Positions 15,913 to 24,239 of a DNA stretch of 39,451 nucleotides are shown here, in pieces. Both the position numbers and the translations under genes were made by a program. Source of the stretch: Candidatus Chloroploca sp. Khr17 (GTDB taxonomy: Bacteria > Chloroflexota > Chloroflexia > Chloroflexales > Chloroflexaceae); NCBI RefSeq assembly GCF_004138165.1, contig NZ_RYFF01000046.1:1-39451 (forward strand), given 5' to 3'. Positions within the stretch are counted from its first letter, which is position 1; every line of letters starts with the position of its first letter. The notes under the pieces were generated by a model, which saw nothing but the letters and a program-made list of their open reading frames with translations, was not told where the DNA came from and did not search any database.

Positions 15913-17354
15913 TGCGCAATCGGAACAACCACCTCGAGCTTCTGACGGCGCAAGCGACACATCGGCTCGGCGGCAATCCCAGGCTCCAGCTCCAGCAGGG
16001 CCTCGTAGACCCGCCCCAGGTCTTCGACATCGAGTGCCGCATAGGAGACACGTTCACGGGCGGTGCCGCCCTTACCACGCGGCGTCCAGAGCAGCCGGTC
16101 GAGCAGCAGGGCCACGGCGCGCTCGCCCCAACGCAGCCCGGCGAGCGTCGGCGTCGCGGCGGGATCAAAGAGGCCGCCGGCCAGCGGCTTCACGGTAAGC
16201 TCTTGGCTCTCAACGCCCTCGGCGAAGAGGCGGAAGAGCTGGCGCAGGCCATCTTCAAGCATGCGCCCCGTCTCGGCACCCTCGTCAAGCACCGCACGCA
16301 CAATCGGTGCCAACGCCGTTCCGGGGGCATAGGTGCCGCGCCAGATCGCCGAGTCGGCGAAGCTAAAGCGGCGGGCCGGGTCATCGCTTGCGGCTAGCTT
16401 GAGGATGACCAGCAGCCGGTAGACGATCACCAGCCCCTCGCGCCAGAGGGTTTCAGGTGTCAGGTGCCTGGTGTCAGGTGTCAGTTCAGGGTTTAGGTGT
16501 CTGGTGTCTGGTGTCAGTTCGTCATCTGTGCCCTGTTCTGAAACCTGACCTCTGACTCCTGAAACCTGCGCTCCGGCCCCCTGAAACCTGACCCCTGAAA
16601 CCTGACCCCTATTCTCCGGATGATCAAGGATCGCCTGAATAAAGCCCTCAATCGCCTCACGGGCCTGGCGGCGCAGGTCGTTGGTAACACGAGTCTGCTG
16701 GAGGCGGGCCTGCTCGATCAGCTCAGGGAGCTTGCGGAGGCCGGCGGGCGAGGCCAGGGCGAGCAGCAGGCGATAGGAGTCGGGGACGATGCGGCGCTTG
16801 CGCCACTGCGTGTGGATCGGGATGATCACCTGCGAATCGGTGCGGGCGGGGTCAGAGATGATCAAGCGCAACTCGACGCCATTGGTCAGCAGGCCCATGC
16901 GCTCGCGCTCGGCGAGCAGCACCCGTTGGGCAACACGTAGCGGGCTATAGCGCGCAGCGGCCCCGCGGCGCCCAGGCGCATCAAGATCGGCCTCAAGCTC
17001 GGTGGCCCAGACACGCAGCCGCGAGCCATCCGCAGCGACAAGTAAGCGCCCGCCGTCCTCATCCTCCAAACTCGTGCGCACCTTACCGCCATCCGCCGGC
17101 TCAACGTAGCCAAGCCGCGCAACGAGCGGCAGCAAGACATGGTTAAAGACCCGCTCGGAGCCACCGCGCACAACTAATTCGCGCAGCTTGCGCTCATAGC
17201 GCTCCCAGGACTCCTGCAACTCCCGGCCCTCCGTGCCGGAGGCCTTGGACAACAGGCCCGCCTTGGTGAGCGCCTGCTCCAACTCCAGGCGCACGAAAGG
17301 CTCCGGCAGGGCCGGGCCGGTGAAGATGCAAGCTGGTAAGAGGTCGAGGGGCAT
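15849..17354 (-). CDS. Eco57I-like methyltransferase, N-terminal segment
   Basis: The ATG at 17354 follows AGTAGGAA by nine bases and lies 13 bp after the stop of the nuclease gene, so the two are probably coupled. The ~480-residue segment starts [20 protein letters not shown] and includes [20 protein letters not shown], an N-terminal region with an [16 protein letters not shown] strand, and the helical block [20 protein letters not shown]. That block directly precedes the [20 protein letters not shown] segment in intact enzymes of this kind. Homology ends at VVVPIAQG (near 15910), then heptamer-encoded residues and a stop. One in-frame repeat insert lies at 16448-16612. It cannot methylate alone. 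Confidence 0.78.
   Translation of the reverse strand: MPLDLLPACIFTGPALPEPFVRLELEQALTKAGLLSKASGTEGRELQESWERYERKLRELVVRGGSERVFNHVLLPLVARLGYVEPADGGKVRTSLEDEDGGRLLVAADGSRLRVWATELEADLDAPGRRGAAARYSPLRVAQRVLLAERERMGLLTNGVELRLIISDPARTDSQVIIPIHTQWRKRRIVPDSYRLLLALASPAGLRKLPELIEQARLQQTRVTNDLRRQAREAIEGFIQAILDHPENRGQVSGVRFQGAGAQVSGVRGQVSEQGTDDELTPDTRHLNPELTPDTRHLTPETLWREGLVIVYRLLVILKLAASDDPARRFSFADSAIWRGTYAPGTALAPIVRAVLDEGAETGRMLEDGLRQLFRLFAEGVESQELTVKPLAGGLFDPAATPTLAGLRWGERAVALLLDRLLWTPRGKGGTARERVSYAALDVEDLGRVYEALLELEPGIAAEPMCRLRRQKLEVVVPIAQGVRYQVSGFRGQMSRFGVRP
16448..16612. repeat. Heptamer insert in the N-terminal methyltransferase segment
   Basis: Opposed arrays give [20 protein letters not shown] and [20 protein letters not shown] in frame. 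Both Arg codons (AGA, AGG) stand where a pure repeat would have TGA. Confidence 0.9.
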
Positions 17355-17367
17355 GGATCTGTTCCTA

Positions 17368-19071
17368 CTACTTGTTCCTGTAGCGCTTCCACTCAGCCTC
17401 GGAGGCATTGAAGTCGAGGTAACGCTCGGAGAAGGCGTTGAGCCAGGTGCGCGTTACCGCATCAATGTCCAGCGCCAGCCAGTCGGCAATCAGCGTGTCA
17501 AGGGGAATGGCGCGGGGCGGCGGGGTGTGCTCGGCGAGCGTTTGGCAATACTCGCTAAGGGCTGCGGCCATTTTTGGATCATCAGGAGCATAGAGCACGA
17601 TCAGCTCGCCGATCCCATAATCCGGATCGCTCGCGCTAAGGGCCAGCGCAAGCATGTGGTTGCGCCAGAGCTGCTGGTAATTGGCGCCCAGGAGCTTATC
17701 GTAAGTATCAGGCCGCCACCAGCGGTCGGCATGATCAAACCAGTAACGATAGCGAGCCTTTGTGCCTGCCCCCTTTTTCGCCGAGAACGGCTCGGAGTAC
17801 TTCGTCTCAATTCCGACAAACCTGCGCTCCTGGCCCGATCGGTACCTAATCATGGCGTCGAAGGCAGTGTTGTCTTTCAACACCTCGTGTAGATTGGAAA
17901 CCTCCAGGGCAATCTCGATCACCTCGTCAACCGGATAGTCAGGTATTAGCGAGGAGACCAGCTTTCGTGCAAGGTCAGGATTGTCACGCAGCTGGCCGAA
18001 GAGATTGAAGCACATTGGCTGGCTGGAGAGCATATTGCCGTAGAGACGGTTTTTTCCAGCCGCGCCTGGCTTCGGAGGAAATCGCTCCCTGGCGACCTGC
18101 GCAATCGCTGGCGTCAGGAAATTTCTCCCCTCCCACGCATCGCTCTCGCTGAGATAGTTTCCGTGACCTGGCGTAGGAGCACAGTCGGCACGCAGTACAT
18201 GGTGGCGGTACCAGCTCTGGTGGAAGCGCTTGCGGGCGACCCATTCATCGTCGCCGGCGACGGGCTTGCCGTAGACAGCCTGAGGGTCTTCCTGATCACG
18301 CCACCAGAGCCCGATGTGCAGATGATTGCCCAGTGCCGCCACATCGTTGCGATGAAGGCGCAGATCGACGATGCGGTCATCATTGGGGCTGTATGGGCGG
18401 GCCTTATGAAGGGTTCCCAGGAGGGGACCAAGCGAGTCGCCAGTCGGCTTCCAGAGGTTGGACCAATTACGCGTGGGTGCGGCTCCCCACACCAGTTGGA
18501 GCGCGAATGGCCCCTGAGCCTTATGGTCGGCTTTGGCTTGTGACGCGATTCGTGCCTGGAGTTCCTTTTTCCACTCGGGCTGCTCAGAGCCCGGCCCCAT
18601 CGCTACCGTCACATGCTGCCATCCCGCATTGGGCGCATCGGTGCATGCACGGGCACGACCGATGCGAATGCTGGCTCGTGGCCGCTCATCGTACGGCACT
18701 GTTGGGGGCGCATCAACAGCGACATACTTCCTCGCCCTCGCGAGTAAAAAGCGCTGGTGGCCCAGCCGGTTAATCAGTGGGTAGAGGTAATTCTCCAGGT
18801 CGTATTCCTTGTGCAGCCGCTCGCGGGCGCGTACATCGATAACCATCTCCAGGTATAGGTCCGTGTGATCGCCAAGATATGGCCCAACCTGCGTCGCAAC
18901 CGCATCCAGGTACGCCTGAAGTTCTTGCTGGGCGCGGCTAGTCTTTGCATCCCAGCTAGCTAGGCGCGGCTGCACATCGGGCAGCTCGCAGAGTAGCTCA
19001 CCCGGCTCGTAGAGCGTCCATGCGGCTGCGGCAGGTGAGGCAGGCACCAAAGGCGTGGTTGGTTCAGACAT
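17368..19071 (-). CDS. PGN_0703-like PD-(D/E)XK protein with a possible RusA-like N-terminal domain
   Basis: The ATG at 19071 follows AAAGGAG by nine bases; the in-frame ATG at 19158 has no such site. The protein is 567 residues. The C-terminal half has the layout of PGN_0703-type putative endonucleases: MLSSQPMCFNLFG at 347-359, an acidic helix (VDEVIEIALEVS), FDAMIRY with D405, and VGIETKYSEPF with E422 and K424 as the D...ExK triad. The middle (GPFALQLVW at 187-195, then PNDDRIVDLRL at 229-239) recalls RusA-type Holliday-junction resolvases, but this is weak. It lies between the DrmD-like helicase and the methyltransferase, so it may be the nuclease of the system. It has no heptamer insert, unlike its neighbours. 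Confidence 0.65.
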   Translation of the reverse strand: MSEPTTPLVPASPAAAAWTLYEPGELLCELPDVQPRLASWDAKTSRAQQELQAYLDAVATQVGPYLGDHTDLYLEMVIDVRARERLHKEYDLENYLYPLINRLGHQRFLLARARKYVAVDAPPTVPYDERPRASIRIGRARACTDAPNAGWQHVTVAMGPGSEQPEWKKELQARIASQAKADHKAQGPFALQLVWGAAPTRNWSNLWKPTGDSLGPLLGTLHKARPYSPNDDRIVDLRLHRNDVAALGNHLHIGLWWRDQEDPQAVYGKPVAGDDEWVARKRFHQSWYRHHVLRADCAPTPGHGNYLSESDAWEGRNFLTPAIAQVARERFPPKPGAAGKNRLYGNMLSSQPMCFNLFGQLRDNPDLARKLVSSLIPDYPVDEVIEIALEVSNLHEVLKDNTAFDAMIRYRSGQERRFVGIETKYSEPFSAKKGAGTKARYRYWFDHADRWWRPDTYDKLLGANYQQLWRNHMLALALSASDPDYGIGELIVLYAPDDPKMAAALSEYCQTLAEHTPPPRAIPLDTLIADWLALDIDAVTRTWLNAFSERYLDFNASEAEWKRYRNK

Positions 19072-19177
19072 AGAGCGATGCTCCTTTGCAATCCGCGTCA
19101 GCAAGACTCGTGCGCCAATAGGCAATGATGTGGGCAGGGTTGTGCATCCGGCATCCATCGTTATGTGAGGCTGGTTA

Positions 19178-22100
19178 TTACGGCATGCTTGGAGGCAGCA
19201 ACATCAGCACGCCAAGCGGCAGCACTTCGGGCGGGCGCAGCGCCAGGCGGGCGTCTAGGTCGGCACAGCGCTGCTGGTAGATGCGCAGGGCGTGTTCGGC
19301 GTCGCCACGCAGACGTGGCGGAGCTGTGCGGTCATTGTGGAAGGCCGCTAGACGCTCAACCGGATCGGCTAGCGTTTGCCATGCACGCGCCGGCTGTGCC
19401 GCTGGCGCTGTGTCGGCGGCGAAGAGATCCATCTGGAGCGCGGGCACAGCCCCTTGCGGCGCGATGCGCTCAGCAAGCTGGCTCAGCCAGTCGTCGAGCC
19501 GCCCGCGCTCTGCCTCAAGGCTACGGCGGCGCTCGGCGCTGAAGGCAGATGCCGTGGCGCCGTGACAAAACTCACGCGTGATCAGTGCCTGCGCCTGCGT
19601 CAGCGCGTCGGCATACCAGGCAGCAAAGTATTGATCGTACACGCCGGTGGTACGCACGGGCCTGGCCTCTTCCACAAGCGGCAGCCAGTCCGACGGATTC
19701 AGCAGCACCTGGGCAGGTATCAGGGGTTGGGTGTCAGGTATCAGGTCAAGTCTGCCGTCATCGTCATCTTGACCCCTGAACTCTGAACCCTGGGTAGGTG
19801 TCAGGGGTTGGGTGTCAGGTGTCAGGTCAAGGGTGCCATCATCGTCATCTTGCCCCCTGAACTCTGACCCCTGAACTCTGACCCCTGAAACCTGAAACCT
19901 GAAACCTGACCCCTGAACCCTAACCCCTAGCACCTGCTCCAGTTCGCGGCCCGCCTTGCTCTCGATGCGGCCCAGGAAGGTGAAGAGCAGCGTCGGCACG
20001 GGCACGGCGGCAACGGCGACACTACACCGGAGATCCTGGCCGCTGTCGGCGGCTTTGCCAAACGAGAGATTGCGTACACGGTCGAGCGCCCGGCGCACCA
20101 AGGGGTGTGCGCGACCCAGGAAGCCCACTGGACGACCGAGCGCGTCGTGGGTCAGGTTGAGGTCAGTCGTGAGGCGGGTCACGCGGGTCTCGGCGTCATA
20201 GCCAGGCAGGTCGCTCAGGCCGTGGGCCCAAGCAGCGGGCAGCAGCGCCTCCTGAACGCGAGGGTCAGCGCCAGAGCGCACGTCGCCGCCGTCAATCCGG
20301 ATCGCATCGCAGACAAACCCCGACAGGTCGGTAATACTGGCGCTGTGGCCGCGCGTGCGCGCGGCCACAGCGCGCTCCATGCTCTGGGTATCGGCGGCAA
20401 GCCCGGCGTCACCTAACCAGACGTGGGAGCGGGCCGCCTGCTCGAAGCTGCGCAAACTGCGGTCGATCTCATCCAGCAATTCGCGATCTAAGGTTTCAGG
20501 TTTCAGGTGCCAGGTTTCAGGCGTTAGTGCTGCGTCGTTGGGTTGCTCAGCCGCATCCGTACTCGGCGGCGCCGTGTTGGCGTGCGCGAAGATTTCAGGT
20601 TTCAGGTGCCAGGTTTCAGGCGTTAGTGCTGCATCGTTGGGTTGCTCAGCCGCATCCGCACTCGGCGGCGCCGTGTTGGCGTGCGCGAAGGTTTCAGGTT
20701 TCAGGTGCCAGGTTTCAAGCGTTAGCGCCGCGTCGTTGGGTTGCTCAGCCGCATCTGCGCTGGGCGGCACCGTGTTGGCGTGCGCGAAGGTTTCAGGTTT
20801 CAGGTGCCAGGTTTCAGGCGTTAGCGCCGCGTCGTTGGGTTGCTCAGCCGCATCTGCGCTGGGCGGCACCGTATTGGCGTGCGCGAAGGTTTCAGGTTTC
20901 AGGTGCCAGGTTTCAGGCGTTAGCGCCACGCCGTTGGGTTGCTCAGCCGCATCTGCGCTGGGCGGCACCGCGTTGGCGTGCGCGAAGGTTTCAGGTTTCA
21001 GGTGCCAGGTTTCAGGCGTTAGCGCCGCGTCGTTGGGTTGCTCAGCCGCATCTGCGCTGGGCGGCACCGTATTGGCGTGCGCGAAGGTTTCAGGTTTCAG
21101 GTGCCAGGTTTCAGGCGTTAGCGCCACGTCGTTGGGTTGCTCAGCCGCATCTGCGCTGGGCGGCACCGCGTTGACTTGCTCATCGGCAGCTTGCCACGGA
21201 TCGTTGTTAGAAATCGGCGCATCTTCACGCAGAAACTCCAGCGCAAGCAGTGATGCCTCGGCAAACCCTGACCCCTGACCCCTGACCCCTGAAACCTTTC
21301 CCAGGGTGTTGGGCACGAACGTCAGCCGGGTGCGCTGCCGCTCGTACTTCGCGATGAGGCGCAGCAGGATGCGCTCCTCGAAGGTGCCCCGCAGGTAGAG
21401 ATAGCGCACGACCGGGTCATGCGTCTGGCCAAAGCGATCGATGCGCCCATTGCGCTGTTCAAGCCGATTAGGGTTAAACGGCAGCTCCAGGTGAATGAGG
21501 TGGTGGCAACGGTAGTGCAGGTTCAGGCCCTCGGCGGCCGCATCGGTACTGACCAGCACGAACCCATCGGCGTTTCGGAAGCGATCGGTGGTCGCGCTGC
21601 GTTGTGCATCATCATGCTCACCGCTCATGGTCAGCACCGGCCCCAGCCCGGCGCACTGAAGCGCCTCAACAGCGGCGCGCTGGCTGTCAATGTACTCGGT
21701 ATAGATGAGCACATTGGCCTGTGGCTCCTCGGCGCGGATAGCCTGGAGCGTGGCAACAAGCTGGTCGAGCTTGGGATCCTGGTTGAGCGCCGCCTCGGCC
21801 AGATCGGCGAGCGTGCCCAACTGATCGACCACCTCGGCCTCACGGCGCTGGCGGGGATCGTCGGCGCGAATCTCCCGCTGGACATCGATGAGCAGGCGCA
21901 CGAGATCCTCGGCCTGGAGCTGATGCTGAAGCAACTCCTCCTCGATGCTCAACGCGCCAAAGCGCTCGAGGCGCCGCTGGATGTCGCGCAGCGCCTTCCG
22001 CCGCTGCTGACGACTCTCTTGACGCTCCGCAATCCCACGCACGATCTCCTGACGTCGGTCGCCAATCGCCATGAGGGTTTCACGGCATGCGGCCACGGTC

Positions 22101-23239
22101 GAGACACTGCGCTTTAGCAAGGCAAAGAGCGAGAGCACATCGCTGTAGGTTTTGGTGCGGAAGGCGCGGCGCAACTGCGGAGCGATCAGGTCAAGCAGGG
22201 CACGCTGGAGGGCGATAAAGGCCGGGTGACGATCTGGTTCAGCGGTGACCGGGAGCGGCAGCACCACACGCTCGCGGAAGCGCGCGACCCCCGTCGTGGG
22301 ATCAACGATATGGCGCTTGAGCCGACGCACGACATGGGCACGGTAACGGTCGCCGCGCAGATCACCGGCATGATCCACAAGCGACGGGTCAAGCAGAGCG
22401 CAGAGCGAGGCGAACGAGCGATCATTGCCATCGTGGGGCGTCGCGGTGAGCAAAAGCAAGGCATCACAGCGCCGGGCAAGCACATCGGCGAGCCGACGAC
22501 GCTGCGAGTCTTCGCGGTCACCGCCACTGACATCCATGCAATGGTGGGCCTCGTCAATCACGATCACATCATAGCTGGTACGATCAAGCAGATCGACAAT
22601 ATGATCCTGCTTCAAAAAGTCAATTGAGGCCAGGCCCAGGGGCAGGTGGTCAAAAGGATTAGCCCCGCTCTCGGTACTGCGGCGCACCTCATCGAGAGCG
22701 GCGCGGTCAAGCGTACGCATACGCAAACCAAAGCGTTCCGCGAGCTCAGTGCGCCACTGATCGAGCAATGGCCCGGCGGGGGTGACGACAAGGATGCGGT
22801 GGGCCAGGCGGCGAGCGATCAACTCGGTCAGGATGAGGCCAGCCTGAATGGTCTTGCCAAGACCAACCGCATCGGCGAGCAGCAGACGCACGCGACTCAT
22901 CCGCAAGGCACGCACCACCGGCACCAACTGGTAGGGTTCGAGCTGCAGGCGGCCAGGCTGCACGGCGAGCAGAGCATCAGGGCCAAGCGCCTGCTCCAGC
23001 AGGAATGCCTGGTGGTAGACGCGCCAGTGGAGGAGCGGGGCAGCGCGTGCGGGGCGCAGATCGCGCACGATTGGCTGAATGGATTCGAAGGGAGCAAGCA
23101 GATCGAGCTCGCGCCCACGGAGGCCGCCGTCGATGCAGCGCAGGCGGTAGAGCGTCTGCTGTCCAAGGCGGTCAGCGAAGACCACCTCCCAGCGCAGCCC
23201 GCGGGCTTGCACCTCCGTGCCAGGGAGCAGGGTTGTCAT
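19178..23239 (-). CDS. drmD: SNF2-family helicase, DrmD-like, expanded by in-frame repeats
   Basis: The ATG at 23239 lies downstream of AGG at fair spacing. The 1353 residues start MTTLLPGTEVQARGLRWEVV, a DrmD/RapA-type beta domain. Helicase motifs: I in LLADAVGLGKTIQAG, II in VIDEAHHCMD, III in LLLTATPHDG, V in STDAAAEGLNLH, and VI in NRLEQRNGRIDRFGQ. Three repeat blocks keep the frame: a short one near residues 648-657, seven 33-residue units at about 686-916, and two 20-25-residue units near 1115-1175. Without them the length would be about 1050, usual for DrmD. DrmD is an ATPase of class 1 DISARM, which restricts phage DNA together with a methylase. I use the symbol by similarity only. 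It is the first gene of the island's main minus-strand set, 106 bp upstream of the nuclease gene. Confidence 0.82.
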   Translation of the reverse strand: MTTLLPGTEVQARGLRWEVVFADRLGQQTLYRLRCIDGGLRGRELDLLAPFESIQPIVRDLRPARAAPLLHWRVYHQAFLLEQALGPDALLAVQPGRLQLEPYQLVPVVRALRMSRVRLLLADAVGLGKTIQAGLILTELIARRLAHRILVVTPAGPLLDQWRTELAERFGLRMRTLDRAALDEVRRSTESGANPFDHLPLGLASIDFLKQDHIVDLLDRTSYDVIVIDEAHHCMDVSGGDREDSQRRRLADVLARRCDALLLLTATPHDGNDRSFASLCALLDPSLVDHAGDLRGDRYRAHVVRRLKRHIVDPTTGVARFRERVVLPLPVTAEPDRHPAFIALQRALLDLIAPQLRRAFRTKTYSDVLSLFALLKRSVSTVAACRETLMAIGDRRQEIVRGIAERQESRQQRRKALRDIQRRLERFGALSIEEELLQHQLQAEDLVRLLIDVQREIRADDPRQRREAEVVDQLGTLADLAEAALNQDPKLDQLVATLQAIRAEEPQANVLIYTEYIDSQRAAVEALQCAGLGPVLTMSGEHDDAQRSATTDRFRNADGFVLVSTDAAAEGLNLHYRCHHLIHLELPFNPNRLEQRNGRIDRFGQTHDPVVRYLYLRGTFEERILLRLIAKYERQRTRLTFVPNTLGKVSGVRGQGSGFAEASLLALEFLREDAPISNNDPWQAADEQVNAVPPSADAAEQPNDVALTPETWHLKPETFAHANTVPPSADAAEQPNDAALTPETWHLKPETFAHANAVPPSADAAEQPNGVALTPETWHLKPETFAHANTVPPSADAAEQPNDAALTPETWHLKPETFAHANTVPPSADAAEQPNDAALTLETWHLKPETFAHANTAPPSADAAEQPNDAALTPETWHLKPEIFAHANTAPPSTDAAEQPNDAALTPETWHLKPETLDRELLDEIDRSLRSFEQAARSHVWLGDAGLAADTQSMERAVAARTRGHSASITDLSGFVCDAIRIDGGDVRSGADPRVQEALLPAAWAHGLSDLPGYDAETRVTRLTTDLNLTHDALGRPVGFLGRAHPLVRRALDRVRNLSFGKAADSGQDLRCSVAVAAVPVPTLLFTFLGRIESKAGRELEQVLGVRVQGSGFRFQVSGVRVQGSEFRGQDDDDGTLDLTPDTQPLTPTQGSEFRGQDDDDGRLDLIPDTQPLIPAQVLLNPSDWLPLVEEARPVRTTGVYDQYFAAWYADALTQAQALITREFCHGATASAFSAERRRSLEAERGRLDDWLSQLAERIAPQGAVPALQMDLFAADTAPAAQPARAWQTLADPVERLAAFHNDRTAPPRLRGDAEHALRIYQQRCADLDARLALRPPEVLPLGVLMLLPPSMP
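19711..19931. repeat. Heptamer-based composite repeat near the 3' end of the SNF2 gene
   Basis: Two copies of a ~78-bp unit contain GGTATCAGGGGTTGGGTGTC or close variants plus GTCATCGTCATCTTG. They encode GSEFRGQDDDDG followed by LDLTPDTQPLTPTQ or LDLIPDTQPLIPAQ. A run of CCTGAAA/CCTGACC units follows. The Asp-rich DDDDG is an acidic island in the protein. Confidence 0.9.
20492..21180. repeat. Seven tandem 99-bp units inside the SNF2 helicase gene
   Basis: Each unit joins a heptamer block (TTTCAGGTTTCAGGTGCCAG) to unique sequence. The marker GTGCGCGAAG recurs at 20582, 20681, 20780, 20879, 20978 and 21077, exactly 99 bp apart. Each encodes 33 residues, with NTVPPSADAAEQPND and then LTPETWHLKPETFAHA. 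Copies differ by a few bases, several of them conservative, so they are not all recent. Confidence 0.95.
21265..21300. repeat. Short heptamer array in the SNF2 gene
   Basis: Units CCTGACC x3 then CCTGAAA. Translated in frame as [11 protein letters not shown], between FVPNTLGK and AEASLLALEFL. Confidence 0.88.
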
Positions 23240-23615
23240 AGGGAACCTGCTCGCATAAGCAAGGGCGTGGGTACGATAAAGCGGTACATGAACAACCTGA
23301 CTAACTCACATGACCCAGCATCAGAATCACGCAAACCCTGACAAACGACCGCGCACGGCGCGTCGGTGGCATCTCATGCAAAGCTACGCACCCGCTTGAG
23401 CAACAACAGCCGGTGACAATGTGCTCCCCAGGAGATGCAGGAACACGCGGCACAGGCGACACTGCATGCCCCAGCATCATCTGCGGCAACGTCGCACCCA
23501 GCATCTCACGCTCATTGGGCGTAAGCACCCGCAGCAACGGTAGCGCCCACGCCGACCAGCCGAGAGACCCAGATCTACTCTGGTGCAGCAATCAGAACTG
23601 ACATCTGCGCCGCTG

Positions 23616-23643
23616 AGTATAGTTTACACTAACAGATGAACAA
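23616..23643 (-). promoter_or_regulatory. Candidate sigma-70 promoter for the DrmD-like operon
   Basis: On the minus strand, TTGTTC (23643-23638), a 16-bp spacer and TATACT (23621-23616). It would leave a leader of about 370 bases before the ATG at 23239. Bases 23240-23600 hold no gene I can support; a 96-codon minus-strand frame there looks like chance. Confidence 0.3.
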
Positions 23644-23707
23644 ATGCATTACCATGTGGATTAGGATTCGTTCACGCTTGTGCTGAGCCAACGGAAAGGT
23701 TCATACG

Positions 23708-24190
23708 ATGCAGACGCTGCTGTTTCTCTGTACTGGCAACTACTATCGGAGTCGCTTCGCTGCGTACCTGTTCAATGCGCGAGCGCAAGCGCTTGGTCTC
23801 CCCTGGACAGCCTTCTCGCGCGCCCTGGCCCTCGAACGAGGCAGCGGCAACGTTGGCCCCATCTCACCGCTCGCCCTGGACGGCCTAGCGCAACGTGGCG
23901 TGACAGTGACGCCCCCCATCCCCGTGCCCACCCAGGCCAGCGAGGAGGATTTCGCCAGGGCGCACCGCCGCATCGCGTTGTACGAGCGTGAGCATCAACC
24001 GCTGATCATTGAGCGCTTTCCCGCGTGGACAGAGCGAGTCACGTACTGGCATGTCGCCGACGTCGGCGATGTCACGCCGGAGGATGCCCTTGCGGCGATT
24101 GAGCGCGAGGTCACGGCCCTCCTGTCACGCGAGCATCTCCTGGTGAGCGGCGGCGTGTCGGCGTCGGAGTTCTTGGATGACCTGGGATAA
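23708..24190 (+). CDS. Low-molecular-weight protein tyrosine phosphatase family protein
   Basis: The ATG at 23708 follows GGAAAGG at about eight bases. The 160-residue protein begins with the P-loop signature C8-TGNYYR-S15 (Cx5RS; nucleophile Cys8, phosphate-binding Arg14), the form CxGNxxRS of LMW-PTPs. The general-acid DP motif near residue 118 reads ADVGDV, so the acid may be displaced. These enzymes remove phosphate from tyrosine or act as arsenate reductases; the substrate here is unknown. It stands alone, divergent from the DrmD-like operon. The ~100-bp spacer between the putative promoter region and the ATG holds TTTACACTAAC. Confidence 0.88.
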   Translation: MQTLLFLCTGNYYRSRFAAYLFNARAQALGLPWTAFSRALALERGSGNVGPISPLALDGLAQRGVTVTPPIPVPTQASEEDFARAHRRIALYEREHQPLIIERFPAWTERVTYWHVADVGDVTPEDALAAIEREVTALLSREHLLVSGGVSASEFLDDLG

Positions 24191-24239
24191 TTTGACGTTT
24201 AGACTATCCAGCCACATCGTCCAACCCGCTTTCGGGGAA

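Noticed and set aside
15313-15960. Genuine N-terminus for the middle methyltransferase segment
   Set aside because: The open frame there is out-of-phase reading of the inserted four-helix-bundle gene and heptamers. No methyltransferase similarity appears before [14 protein letters not shown].
20492-21180. CRISPR or a separate plus-strand repeat protein (frames at 20355-21278 and 20527-21174)
   Set aside because: The whole 99-bp unit is repeated with no spacers. The plus-strand frames are antisense shadows of the SNF2 helicase, whose motifs are intact on the minus strand.
23301-23591. 96-codon minus-strand frame upstream of the DrmD-like gene
   Set aside because: No ribosome site, no domain, and an odd Cys/Pro composition. 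Treated as leader or intergenic sequence.
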